Assembly: GCA_019973155.2 (NCBI GenBank)
Contig: BPQB01000028.1
Span: forward strand, 248,001-312,000
Length of the DNA stretch: 64,000 nt
Source of the DNA: Phanerochaete sordida
Taxonomy: Eukaryota; Basidiomycota; Agaricomycetes; Polyporales; Phanerochaetaceae
Direction: 5' to 3'
The notes under the pieces were generated by a model, which saw only the letters and a list, made by a program, of their open reading frames with translations, was not told the DNA's origin and made no database searches. A program made the position numbers and the translations under genes. Each line of letters starts with the position of its first letter. The stretch's first letter is position 1. Below are positions 34,578 to 47,023 of the stretch, in pieces.

Positions 34578-34854
34578 TATATTTACGACCTTACCGGACG
34601 GTACTGTGACCGTGACAAAATGTAAACCACCGGATGAGCGGATGGGGGTCAGAATTTCGCGTGACACAGGGAAAATATGGCAAACGGACGGCTTATTTCA
34701 GCGCGTACGCCGTGCAGCTGCGCTGGAGAACGTGTTTGCGCATAGCTTGAAGCTTTCTGAGCGCCGCAAGCCGTAAAAGAAATTACGAACGCCTGCGAGA
34801 ACCCCAGGCCAGAAGGCTTGGTGACGCGTGACATCCGGTAAGGTCGTAAATGTA
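34578..34854. mobile_element. MITE-like element, 277 bp, TA-flanked
   Basis: TATATTTACGACCTTACC... at 34578-34598 is matched by its reverse complement at 34834-34854, 20 of 21 positions, 18 of them consecutive. Both arms begin with TA, the target duplication of Tc1/mariner-type elements. The interior has no transposase; the 69-codon frame in it is not convincing. This is the form of a non-autonomous DNA transposon. Confidence 0.65.
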
Positions 34855-35162
34855 AGTACGAGGTGAGTGGGTTTTTTGCAAGTGGTCACTGATAGACGGT
34901 GATCAGGCCTATGGACTCCATAGTTGATGTCAGGAGGTACTGTAGGTTCTGATCGCGCTTCAGGCGTGCTGTGGCCATCGAACATTTTGCGACTCGTGTA
35001 TCAGATACAGTATATCAGCTCAGACCCTCGGTCGTGGTTCCAGATTTCTAGCAGTCGAGCAATCGAGAACCGCCGGTTTGCGTGCGCAGGCCCATTAGCA
35101 CTGCCACAGGCGATGAGCACTGCCACAGGCAATAATAGGATGTCCGGCGATAATAGGAAGTC

Positions 35163-35170
35163 TTTTATAA
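35163..35170 (+). promoter_or_regulatory. TATA-like box before the gene at 35294
   Basis: TTTTATAA lies about 125 bases upstream of the chosen ATG, with a pyrimidine-rich stretch following. Confidence 0.4.
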
Positions 35171-35293
35171 ACGTGTATAAGAGACACGCCTGTGAGCAAC
35201 AGATCTTCGCGGCTCAGAGCCCCCATCGCCCCGTCCTCTTATGCATTCACTAGAACTTTGCCGAAGGTACGTCCCAACCCCTCTCGCGTTAGC

Positions 35294-36198
35294 ATGGACT
35301 CACTGCAACACTCACACATCCGTCGCCACTCACAGTCTCTCAATACTGGCAATGCCCCATACCATTGCACTAGTCTGCAAGTCCTTACGAACAGGACGTA
35401 TGTCCATCCCCGACATTCGACCATGAGACCGCGCGATCGCCAGCAATGGTCGTTTTCGTCCAAGGGTATACGTGGATTTAATCTACAGGACGCCTACGAT
35501 GGTCGGCTCGACGAACTCGATGGGGGTCAAGACGAGCTGTTCCCTGCGTCTGTTAGTAAGATCAAGATTTATTTCATGGTAAATTGTGGACTTTGTCTCC
35601 GGGATCATTGGAGGACGTACACCTGATTTTCGGTCGCCGCCTGCGCAGATCGATGGATACAAGCCGTACCATCAGCAGAAGAGCGTGCTCCGCGTCCGCA
35701 AAGGCATTGTCTTACCTACCCCGAAGAAGAGGGTTGTGGAGTGCGTCGCAGAGGCGACGGTTGCATTCCTGAGACAAGTGAGTCTGGTGCTAAGCCTCAC
35801 ATGCCCATTCACTGACATCGCCTCGTTCGACGAAAGGCCGCGCCCACAGACGATCACGATGGCACCTTTTCGTTCGGTCCGACGGGGCTCCGGCTTCGAG
35901 ACCTGTTTCTGCTGGACCTTGAACGTCATGGGATGACCTTAATTCCCGTCCTCGGATACATACTGCCGCAGGCGTTGGCCACTCCTCCTCAGGTCCGTTG
36001 CTCTCAAAGTCTTGTCATACCAGAATAACCTCATGCAAACTACATGCGAAGCAAATACAGTGGACTGGCGCTGTGGAGGGATATGAGGCCACCTTTCAGA
36101 TTCCCTCATTTTTCCCCGAAGCCGATGCTTCCAGTGCTTTCATACCCGCTGAAGGGCTTCAGGGGGCCTGGAACGGGGATGTTAACATGGTGTTCTGA
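35294..36198 (+). CDS. Unrecognised 235-residue protein, four exons
   Basis: Exons 35294-35578, 35649-35777, 35837-35992 and 36061-36198 are each a multiple of three and join in frame, a strong sign of a real gene. The first 40 residues are His/Ser-rich (MDSLQHSHIRRHSQS), then FSSKGIRGFNLQDAYDGRLD, KIKIYFMIDGYKPYHQQKSV, RVRKGIVLPTPKKRVVECVA, LRLRDLFLLDLERHGMTLIP and GYEATFQIPSFFPEAD. No family recognised. An alternative first exon at 35241 (ATGCATTCACTAGAAC with a GTACGT donor) is possible, so the N-terminus is uncertain. Confidence 0.65.
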
Positions 36199-36630
36199 TC
36201 CTCCTGTCAGCTGACCAATTCGTTGTCCCTTCGTATCCATCCCTCAACTGGAGCGAGACGTAGATTACGCTAGGTTAGAATTGGCTGCTGGAGCGTGCTG
36301 GATGATGAGATGGTACGGACATTGGCACAGGTCTCCACTTCATACATGAGATCGTTTCAGAGCTATCTTGTATCCTACTTCTTGTTTCGGAACCCAGACT
36401 CAATGATCTGCTTAGTTAGAAAAAAATTGCACTGTTACACTGCTTAACCAGAGTTAACGACCTCAACGACCTCAATTTACAGGTGGCATAAGATTTATTA
36501 CAGACCACGATCTCAGTACGGGGCCGAGTGCATTTACTTTCTACGTTGAGCTGATGATATCGCCATCATAAATGAATCGGTCACCACTCGAGACGGCCAC
36601 ACGCGACCTCCTCTAGTATGGCGTTCACCT
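36199..36630. other. Intergenic, 3' flanks of convergent genes
   Basis: AT-richer sequence between two converging genes, with an A-run near 36421. No RNA gene or repeat recognised. Confidence 0.3.
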
Positions 36631-38022
36631 CTACGCACAAGATTTACCCCGTGCGTATCCATCCATGCACTGCACCATCGGATAGTACACGCTCTGTATC
36701 TCGGCCGCCGCGATATACGCATGGAAAGATCCGGGCATCGCCTAGGTATACACAACATCAGTCCGCAAAGCTTTAGCAGAGGTTCTAGTAGCACTCACGG
36801 AGAGCAGATCGGCGCGCTCGATGTAGCGCAGGAGATCGGCGCACGCAAGCGAGGTCAGGTGCCACGCGTCTTCAAAGCCGGTCAGCTTCTCGGCAATTTC
36901 GTGGGTTGCAGCCTGTATGTCCTCTTTGAGCGCCTTGGTGCTCTTGCTCGAGGCGGCTGAACGCGTAGTGGTCGCTATCAAAATAGCACACTCAACACAA
37001 TATTTGCCCCGGGTACATGTAAGCATACCTTTGATTGTGCTGGGCTCGATATGCATTACAAATGGGCCTAGCCAACGATGACACATAGCGATCAGGTTGG
37101 GGGATACGAGCCTTGATAGAACGTATCTCACCGCAGGAGAAGCGCATGTGCTTGACACAGGAAAGTACGGTTCGGAAAGCGCTGATGATCGACTTCAACA
37201 GCGTCTGCAAAGCCTACAACAACGCAACTGAGCGTTCACGCATATCACAGATTAGTATTGTATGGCATACATTCCAGATCGTGCTGCACAACCTGTGCGA
37301 TGTATTTGTGAAGATTATAACTCTGCGTATATGTAGGAGACTTACCACTGGACGCCGGACTTCATCTTCCCCAGCCAGCTACCCTCAGCTGCCTGCAGTA
37401 CACGTTCACGTTCGATCAGCGCAGGGAATCGTTCGACTTCTTCGGCGAGTTCTCCGAATTCTGTAGAAATATCTCTTGCAGACTGCTGGTGTCCGGGAAT
37501 ACCCTGCAAGTTCCACGTCCTTCAGACTCACAACAACATTCCTTGCGGCCTGCAATCTCGTACCTCCATAAAATTGGTGATCAGGGCTTTCTGCTCTTCC
37601 GCTGTAGCTTGTCCGGCCGACAGAGGTACGAGTACATCGGCATAATCTAGCAGCTACGACTTAGCTGGAGCCAATACCAAGTGTATGGAATCACTTACGC
37701 TTGAGGAAGCTCGCGCACGCGCTAGCGTTCTGCTGCGAGTCACGGTACAGCTTCTTGTGTTTCTGCCCAACGCCCCCACGGCCCCTCAGGCTCGGCTTCC
37801 CATGAAGTCACCCTACATACTTACCTTGGACAGCTCGCTCCATTTCTTCGCGAGGTCGTGCTCGGGGCCAACCTTGGGCGACGCGTCGAGCTCGTTGGCG
37901 ACCTTCATGAACAGGACACGGATCTCGTCGTGCTGGCGCGTGAGTTGCACGAACGAGCCCTGCAGGCTTTGCTCACGCTCCGTTTCGTCGTACGCCGGTG
38001 GAGGGTTGTTGTCTATCACCAT
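36631..38022 (-). CDS. All-helical protein, ClyA/Cry6Aa-like fold suspected, paralogue A
   Basis: About seven exons from ATG 38022. The N-terminal exon has PPAYDETEREQSLQGSF, VQLTRQHDEIRVLFMKV and LAKKWSELSK; then KHKKLYRDSQQNASACASFL, YADVLVPLSAGQATAEE, PGHQQSAREISTEFGELAEE, a Trp-containing exon, LQTLLKSIISAFRTVLSCV, ALKEDIQAATHEIAEKLTG with FEDAWHLTSLACADLL, and YYPMVQCMDGYARGKSCA at the stop, 36631. Long amphipathic helices with one hydrophobic segment in the middle are typical of alpha-helical pore-forming folds, but also of other helical bundles; function is inferred only. There is no signal peptide. The gene at 53151-54464 is its paralogue with the same exon order. A MITE-like element lies about 340 bases upstream of its start. 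Confidence 0.65.
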
Positions 38023-38362
38023 AATGAGCTGTCGCTGTTATGTGCTGGCAAGGATATGGGAGAAGGCAAGGAGGCGAGGCCACGCATACACGGCTCCGCA
38101 GCTGTAGTTGGCAGAAGCTAAATGGGAAGGCGCGTGTCCAAATGCAGTTATAGAATCACATGACCGCTAGTCCTCAACGAGGAATCGCATGCTGGCTAGC
38201 AGCGCAGCTGAAGAGAAACTGAAGGGCATCGTGGCGGAGGCTTCACCTTGAACACCCAATTTTTCTCAAGGCATTCAGGTGATGGAAACGGGCATGCTGA
38301 GTTTCTCGCGCAGTGCCTGAGATATAATCTGACGTGGCCTAGGGACCGCCATTTGCCTACGG

Positions 38363-38926
38363 TAAGATGCAGCTCGTGTAGAACCCACTACTCCACGTGG
38401 GAGTGACCCAGGGGTGACGCGCTGGTGACTGCTGGTGACTAGCGCCGCGCATTGGCACGGACTCCATCACGCTAGCCGCTACGAAGGGCGTTCACAAAAG
38501 CTACAGACAACGGACATTGTCGAAAATCAAGAATCCATTCCCATAGAGTGTGCAGAGCAGTCTACTAGCATTATACTTGGATCAATATTTGACTGCCGGG
38601 AACGATATGACTGAGGAGAAAGGGAAACATCGTCTTAGAGGCTGCATCTCTGCCAAAGCCGAGCAGGCGCCGCTGAACCCAGACTCCGTTTTCCTTTCGA
38701 CTTTCATGGAATCATCACACTTTAAAATCGGCTTCCGTAGAAATCTTTGCGTTCTAGCTGCACACAATCCTATGGAAACCGATTTTTTAATACGATTTTA
38801 CGCACAGAGTTGAAAGCAGAACAGTGCCAGATGTCACGCCGTCCCCAGCCAAAACTGAGAGGGCGCCGAAAAGCGTGACATTATCCTGCCACGTGGAGTA
38901 GTGGGTTCTACACGAGCTGCATCTTA
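38363..38926. mobile_element. MITE-like element with perfect 38-bp terminal inverted repeats
   Basis: 38363-38400 (taagatgcagctcgtg...ccacgtgg) is the exact reverse complement of 38889-38926 over 38 positions, with mismatches at once outside and inside. Each end starts with TA, consistent with a TA target duplication. Inside lie a second imperfect inverted pair (about 38720-38741 and 38769-38790, around aaatcgg) and a short direct repeat ctggtgact near 38422. There is no transposase; the 87-codon frame at 38550 has no recognisable motif. At 564 bp it fits a non-autonomous Tc1/mariner-like element. Confidence 0.8.
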
Positions 38927-39395
38927 GCTCGGTACCTCAGCATCATGCATGTTGATAACCCGCTATCATGTCCACAGCTCACTAAAGATGTTAATCAGCA
39001 TCAAACCTTCCACTTTTGTGCATTTGAAGGGTACCTATACCACAAGTACCCAGGAAAGGTCTGCTTCGCCTTCCTGCTGCTGCTGCTGAACGATGAAGTT
39101 ACCAGTGGTTGAGAGACACGCATGGTCCCTAATGAGATCTTGAAGGGAGGCGGTGTGAAGATCATAGGATATACCGTACAATGTGAGATCATTACCCTAG
39201 CCTTTCCTTTCTCTCCATTTCTCCAGCACCTTGCCAACTGCAGGACTAGTGACGGCCAGGATGACACGACACTGAAGTGCAAAGTTGGCGTTGCGCAGAC
39301 AATAAAATCGTGCGCATTCATCAGCGGAGCAAACTGTTCGCATGATATCCAAACATAAATTACCAGCTAAATACCCTCGCGGTACAATACAATGT
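38927..39395. other. Intergenic, 3' side of the carrier gene
   Basis: No gene recognised. A minus-strand frame (39001-39321) is short and without a family. Confidence 0.3.
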
Positions 39396-40648
39396 CTAGA
39401 ACGGAGCGTCACTCTCTTCGTGGAAGAGTTTGTGCAGGACCCGCTGCGCCATCTCGAACCCAAGGAACGTTGCGCCATTGGCGAACGGTGACCTATCCAG
39501 ATGTTCAGCTCCACGAAGCGGATGAGTGAGGCATGAGACACACCTGATCAAAGTAGGGGTCAGACCGCGCACGAACGCGCCCGCGCCCTCTGCCCGCCAC
39601 ACTTTCCGCACGCAGTCGAGCGTTGACGTGTACTTTTGGCCGTCCGCGGGTGAGAACCCGTCGGTCTGTATGCGGGACTTGATCATGTCGATGGGGTATA
39701 TGACCGCCCAGAGCTAGCGCGGCGTCAGTATGGCGAAATCCTGGGCTCATGCTCACGGCAGAGGGAGAGACACGCACGACGTAGCCCGCGGCGGCGCCGA
39801 AGAGCACCGCCTTGCCGGGGTTCACCTGGTCGCGCGCGATGCGCTTCGTCGCCATCTCGCGCTGCATGAGCTTCTCGTACGCCCAGAAGTACACGGCGTA
39901 GCCGCTCGCCTCGCGCAGGAGCGTGACGGCCTGGCCCTTGTAGATGCCCGCGACGCCGCGTTTTGCATAGATCTTTTTGATGGCGTCCCAGGGCCCCCCG
40001 AACTCAGGTTTCGTCGCGGACTGCGTCTGGAGACCTGCGGGCGGTGTGAGGCTGGGCAGCGCGCGGCAGAGGGCGGTCGCGACGTACGGATACGGATGTG
40101 CTCGACTGGGCCGGAGACGACGCCGTTCGCCACACCAGCAAAGACACCGGACACCAGGAGTTGGGGCCCAGTGAGGAGGATGCCGTGGGGACCCCCAATG
40201 CCGCTCTCAAGGTTGCGCTTCGCGAAGAACCGTTTCGAGTATTCCATGGCACCGAATTGAATGGACACGCAGACACCAATGCCAAGCAGTGGTGTCAGTG
40301 TTCCCTACGAGAGGTCATTGCGTATTGACCTAGGGGCTGTAGAGGAGGCTTCGCACCTTGTAGAACGCAAGGGGTCCCTCGTTCTTGAGGATGCCTCCTG
40401 CACAGTCAACCATGCCCCGATAGGTCCCTTTCGGAGCAGTTTGCATCCTCTATGACCATTATTGAGCCTCGCCACACGCATGATACGTGGCATGGCACTC
40501 ACAACTTTGACAATATCAAAAGGTTGGCCCACCAGCACCTGCGTACGCTGGCTCAACGCGCCGCCTTAACACCCGTTTACGCGAGTCACTGCACCTGTGC
40601 GATACCACCGGCCGTGCCAGCGATGAGGTCCTGCGCTGTCTTCGACAT
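39396..40648 (-). CDS. Mitochondrial carrier, Ymc1/Ymc2-like
   Basis: Read from ATG 40648 (MSKTAQDLIAGTAGGIAQ) through about seven exons. The three carrier signatures PX[DE]XX[KR] are all present: QPFDIVK, GPVEHIR and YPIDMIKSR, giving the threefold repeat of two membrane helices. Segments such as VRMQTAPKGTYRGMVD, GTLTPLLGIGVCVSIQFG, LLREASGYAVYFWAYE and FVRGLTPTLI are closest to the Ymc1/Ymc2/carnitine-like branch. These inner-membrane transporters exchange amino or organic acids; yeast Ymc1 has been linked to glycine/glutamate supply. About 300 residues, normal length, stop at 39396. The substrate is not certain from sequence alone. Confidence 0.88.
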
Positions 40649-40995
40649 TGTGCAGGCGAGTGGGAGGTAGAGAAGCAAGGAACGAGGATGCGGACAGGCG
40701 GGGGTCCGTGAGCGAGTCAGGTTCAAAGCGGGCAGGGCAGCCAATCAAAGCAACTGATAGCAACTTTTGCGGGGGCAGATAAGATAAGATAGGCGCGTGC
40801 TACAGGGTGGGGAAGTCCGAGATCCTCGTGCGTGTGCGGGGGGCGTGTCGCGGTATAGATACAGCAAGAAATACCAGTAAAACAACAAATAAGTGGCCGG
40901 GAACGAATGGATAAATAAGCGAATGAGTGGCGGGGTGGACGTCGCCTCAATAATATATGCCAGCAGCCCGAAGCTCCTTCAAGCCCGCGTGTCCT

Positions 40996-41223
40996 TCACA
41001 TCTTCGTCCCAATCGTCTTTCGGCCCGCGGACGACCACGGGGACGAAGCGTACCACCGCTCTTTTGCGCGGGCGTCGGCCCCCTTCCAGTGTTTCTTCGA
41101 CTCTTCTGATTCGCGCTGCCAGGCCTGGGCGATCGCCTCGGCGGGCGACATGTGTGGTGGCCGGCGGGCTGCAGCGTTCGGGGCGGCGTGCGAAAGAGGG
41201 AAGGCGGACGAGTCCGATGCCAT
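40996..41223 (-). CDS. Small protein, 75 residues, unknown
   Basis: From ATG 41223: MASDSSAFPLSHAAPN, then HMSPAEAIAQAWQRESEESK and KHWKGADARAKERWYASSPW, ending TIGTKM. The Trp-rich charged helix with regular spacing looks like a genuine conserved small protein, and the sequence before the ATG (cccgtctcaactcag) could be a splice acceptor, so a further 5' exon is possible. No family recognised. Confidence 0.5.
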   Translation of the reverse strand: MASDSSAFPLSHAAPNAAARRPPHMSPAEAIAQAWQRESEESKKHWKGADARAKERWYASSPWSSAGRKTIGTKM

Positions 41224-42688
41224 CTGAGTTGAGACGGGAATGTTAGAGTTGGCTAGACCGAGCGATGGAACAGAAAACGGAGGGCATACTAGAGTCGTCG
41301 AAAGGGCATTAGAGATAGGGCGCGAGAGACAAGGTTGGATCTTATATAAGACAACCCATTGGGCGTGCAACACGCCGAGACAGCTCTCTCGGAGCCTATT
41401 CTCTCCCCACGGCCCTGCGAGCCAGGATCTGAAAGCAAAAGAGCCAAAGAGAGTACATACGCACTTCCGTAAAGATGCAGGGTACGGAGTTTTGGGTTTC
41501 CCAAAATGGTAGTATGAAAGAGGAGGTCCTGCGCGGTACTGGGGGGAGAAGAGGGAAAATCTGGCCTTTAAGGAGACATCAAGGACCGGAACGCGAGGGG
41601 CGGTATTGACGGAGCAATGCAAGCGCGGGTAATAATGGAGATTGAGCCTGCATTGGCACTCTCAAGGGTCGGAAGTCGCGGAGGCAAAAGACGTCTGTGC
41701 GGACAATGGGTCAGATAACACGACTAACACACGGAGATCATCTGTAAATCAAGGAATTGACGGAGTGATGCTGGGCAGTGGGGACAATGGGGAAACAACG
41801 AGGGAGGGGGGACACGGGGCATGACTCACGAACCTCTCTTCTGAACACGCGCCGGATGGCGGCCAAGGAGCCTGGAGCAGCACGTCACGTCCCAGGCATT
41901 CATTGGGGCGCACGGCTGCCTTCGCAATCATGCGCGGCACCAGCGTGTCCTGTCGCAGCGCATGCAAAGCGGTGGCAATGCAAGACAGGACCCTGTCGAG
42001 CCGGCCAGAACAGCGGACAAAAGTTCGTGTTCCACAGAGATTTCGCACCGTCATATTTTTGCCAAAGCGACACCGGTCGCTGCGGCAACCTGCGCGCCGC
42101 GTTCCCATGCATTGCGGGACGGGAGCAGGAGGCAGAGGCAGCCGCAGCGTCATGCCTTGACCTCGGAGATCCAGGACGCGGCTACATGAGGCCACGAGCT
42201 CCTATCTTGTCTCGCCCGCCGGCTTACGGCAAGAAGTTGGACGGGCGACAGATTGCAATGAATGCGTGGTCCACGAGGCCCGCAGAGATGCGTGTTTCTC
42301 TGACCGACGGTGAGAGAGACCAGGAGGCACAGCGCAACCGGGCGCTTTGCCCGCACGGCGCTTGTTTCCTTAGTTGCCTAATCGGGCAGGGCCACAATCA
42401 GTGGGAAACCGTCCTCGAGCTCTGGAGTGGGCACTTGCCTCTTGCCCTGCCCGCGAGCACCCATACGACGAGGAGGAGGCTGCGAGCGACTCCCAGAATC
42501 TTCCCCGCCATGACGAATACCTCGGTTTGGCTCGCGCCCTGCCCGACGCTGCCCGACCCCTCACCGCGCCGCGCATCCCGCTGACGAAGCAGCAGCCATC
42601 TGCACTCGTCATGCCGATAAGTACCTTGTCCGCGACCACCAGGATCTCACCTACCATTTCCGCCTTCACACGACCCCTCATCTCCAGG
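41224..42688. other. Intergenic region upstream of the NADH pyrophosphatase genes
   Basis: No gene is firmly supported. A plus-strand stretch at about 42430-42600 reads coding-like (EHPYDEEEAASDSQNLPRH) but lacks a start, a stop context and a family; it could be a remnant or chance. The 268-codon frame at 41778-42584 has random composition. Confidence 0.3.
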
Positions 42689-44285
<1,597 letters not shown>

Positions 44286-45160
44286 AATGGGCCCGCGTCT
44301 CCCTCGCCTGTACAATAGAGCAGTAAGTGTAGCCTTTCTCACCAGGATCACCCATTCTCACCTTCGCCGGCGTTCCCAGGAATACCAATTTGGAATATTT
44401 ACCTGTGAACCGTTCATTGGGCAAGGCTGGGTGAACTTCCGTTCGAGGGTGCGTTTAGGAACATCCCGCCGCCTCGTTGCCTCCTGCACTTGACTGAGGC
44501 TTCAAAGCGGTTCTTGTGGCGCAGCGTCACTTTACTCCCGGCTCCGTCCTAATCTGAGTGCCCGGCCGTGAAGCTTCCTGAGAGATCTCTCCTGGGATTC
44601 CGGCATGCGCGTGCCAGTCACGAAACCCCGGCATGCCGAGCTCTACACTTGCGTGAACTCCCGCGTGCGCGTGTTCCTGAAGCGCGCCGGGAGGGCGAGC
44701 CACACTGGATTTGTGATGTGCTGGCACGTTCATCGTAGGGCGGTGCTGCATACCCGCCTCATCGTTCATACCGCTTGACGATTCCGAACCGGATGTGCTG
44801 CAGCCTGCAGCATCCGGCGACGGCATGCTGGTCGGGATGCATCGGGATGCGCGTGGTCTCGCACAGGTGTCCCGTGATGTCGTGCTGACCTGTGCTGACG
44901 AATGACCTAATTTAGTTGATCGCAGGCTCGTGTAACCAGCCCGCAGGCCGCTGAAACTCTCCCGATGTGCAGCGGGTACATATGCTCGGCGTGTACCCAC
45001 GTCTGCCGCCGCATCCGCCACGCAAACGACTGACAGCACGATGATGCGCTCGTTATACAAGATCCAAGTACGCGGGTACGCAACCTCCGCGTAAGTCACC
45101 TCGCGCGCGCACAGCTCGCATTTCCAAGACACTGACCACGACGCCTCCACGCGCGCACAG
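44286..45160. other. Spacer between the tandem NADH pyrophosphatase genes
   Basis: It holds the 3' end of copy 1 and the promoter and unresolved first exon of copy 2. A 207-codon minus-strand frame (44527-45150) lies here but has no family and is probably chance. Short GGCATGC palindromes recur at 44602-44637. Confidence 0.35.
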
Positions 45161-46726
45161 CAAAGGGCACACCCACTACTTCGCCGGCGGGCCCCTCAAC
45201 CGCCTCGCCTGGCTGCGCACCTCGCCTGCCTTCCTTAACGCCGTCGTGCGCTCGCCCGAGACGCGCTGGGTGCTATTCAGCGACGGCAAGCCGCTCCTCG
45301 CGACGCCGCCCGCGGGCACCGCCGCGCTCGCGCGGCTCGAGACGCGCGATGTCCTCCCGCTCCTCGGGCCCGAGCCCTTCTTCTCCCAGGCCCAGCGCCC
45401 CGGCGAGCTTGCGCCGCCTGACACGAAGGAGCTCCAGGCCGCGCGCCTTCACGGCCCGCCTGCAGTCTTCTTGGGCTTGCACGAGCCCGCCGAGGGTGCT
45501 CCAGCGCTCCCATCCAGCGAGCTCAGCGGTCGCGAGAATGCGGAGGCTGTCGTCGCGCGTCTCCGGGGCACGCCCTACTTTTCGCTCGACGTCACAGACG
45601 TCCCCTCTGCGAATGTCGACGCTGCTCTCCAGGGCTCACAGTCTGGCCGGGACGGCGCGAAGTTGGAATTTGTCGACGGACGCGCAGCAATGAGTTTGAT
45701 CAACCAGTTCGACAGCGGCGTTTTCTCCGTCGCGAGGACTCTCGTCGACTGGACTGCAAGGAACAAGGTCAGCACGCGTGCTCAATTAGCCAGAGCATCA
45801 AGCTCAAGCGTTTGCATTCAGTTCTGTGCAGGGTGCGGTTCGCCAGTATATACGCTCTGGGCCGGCTGGAAGCACGGTTGTACGTCGCTCCTGCCATGGG
45901 CGCCAAAGGCGGATAAGCCATGTCCAACTTCGTGAGTCTAGCTAGTACCTGCACGTGCGGACGCAGGAGGATAACCGAAAGATTGCAGGAAGGCCCTGAA
46001 CAACTACATGCACCCTCGGACAGACCCAGTGGTGATCATTCTGACCGTCAGCCGGGATAACAGCAAGGTCCTTCTCGGCCGTAATGTGGGTCGCTCTCCA
46101 GGGTGTCGCTGATCTCGCAGCTGACCATGACCAGCGCAACTGGCCAAAGAACTTCTACTCGGCGCTCGCCGGCTTCGTCGAGCCCGGTGAGTCGCACGAA
46201 GACACGGTCGAGCGCGAGCTCTGGGAGGAAGCCGGCGTCAAAGCGCTCGGCATGAAGTATCATTCGACGCAGCCATGGGTACGCGGACCTGAGAGCTACT
46301 TACCGGATGCGACGATCTAACTCTGTACTAGCCATTCCCAGCGAACGTGATGGCAGGATACTATGCCGTCGCGGACCCGTCCGAGCCGGTGCGAACAGAC
46401 CTCGACAACGAGCTCGAAGGTAAACTTGATCTTCCCTTCTGCCATTCTGCCATAACACTAAGATATCATGACTACAAGATGCCCGGTGGTTCACTCGCGA
46501 AGAGGTCCTCTCCGTGCTCGCGCACGCGGACAGCGCGTCCGCGAAGCAGGCGCCAAAGTGGGATTCGGGCGTCGAAGAGGCTGCGCCAGCGGAGGAGGCC
46601 GCCCGAACGCAGAACGCGCCGCTCTTCAAGGGCCCGCCGCCGAACGCGATGGCGGGCGTGCTCATTGCGCATTGGGCACAGGGTAAGGTCGACGTCAGCG
46701 CGCGGCAGGACGGCGATCTGGTGTAG
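45161..46726 (+). CDS. NADH pyrophosphatase (Nudix, NudC/Npy1 type), copy 2
   Basis: The recognisable sequence begins after an acceptor at 45160: [17 protein letters not shown]. It then parallels copy 1: [33 protein letters not shown], zinc ribbon [31 protein letters not shown], Nudix box [13 protein letters not shown] with [10 protein letters not shown], and [26 protein letters not shown] and [12 protein letters not shown] close it. Catalytic residues are intact. The first exon (ending in phase 2) is not resolved; candidates with ATG lie at about 44960-45050, so the true start is upstream. Copy 2 carries an Ala/Glu-rich insert ([17 protein letters not shown]) absent from copy 1. A GTAAGG donor sits where copy 1 has GTAAGT, so the last exon may also be missed here. 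Confidence 0.86.
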
Positions 46727-47023
46727 TTCTGGAGCGGAGGCTGTTGTAAGGGAGCCTGCAAGTGTACTTGTGCCGAAATCATGAGTTAAATGTCTCCCCG
46801 TTTGCAGGAAACCATCTTATCGTGTTTCGACATACTGGTATACTGGTCGCGAGTGTTCGCGTCTCATAGCTTATCCTGGAAAAACGGCGCCTCTCATCAG
46901 ACTCAACTTTGAGAACGCAGTGACTATATTACGAACCCACGGTCCGGGCTAGCAAGCACGCCAAGAACACGCTGTGAGGTTAGCTTTACGCTTAGTCGTA
47001 AACTTTGAAGGCGATTGTAGCTC
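46727..47023. other. Intergenic, convergent 3' flanks
   Basis: No feature recognised between copy 2 and the next, convergent gene. Confidence 0.3.

Noticed and set aside
38550..38813. 87-codon frame inside the MITE-like element taken as a transposase remnant
   Set aside because: No DDE/DDD or helix-turn-helix pattern; it also crosses the internal inverted pair, so it is probably chance.
41778..42584. 268-codon plus-strand frame
   Set aside because: Irregular composition with many Cys, Trp and Arg and no helix or strand pattern; likely chance in GC-rich DNA.
44527..45150. 207-codon minus-strand frame between the pyrophosphatase copies
   Set aside because: No family, no splice structure, and it overlaps the promoter and first-exon region of copy 2.
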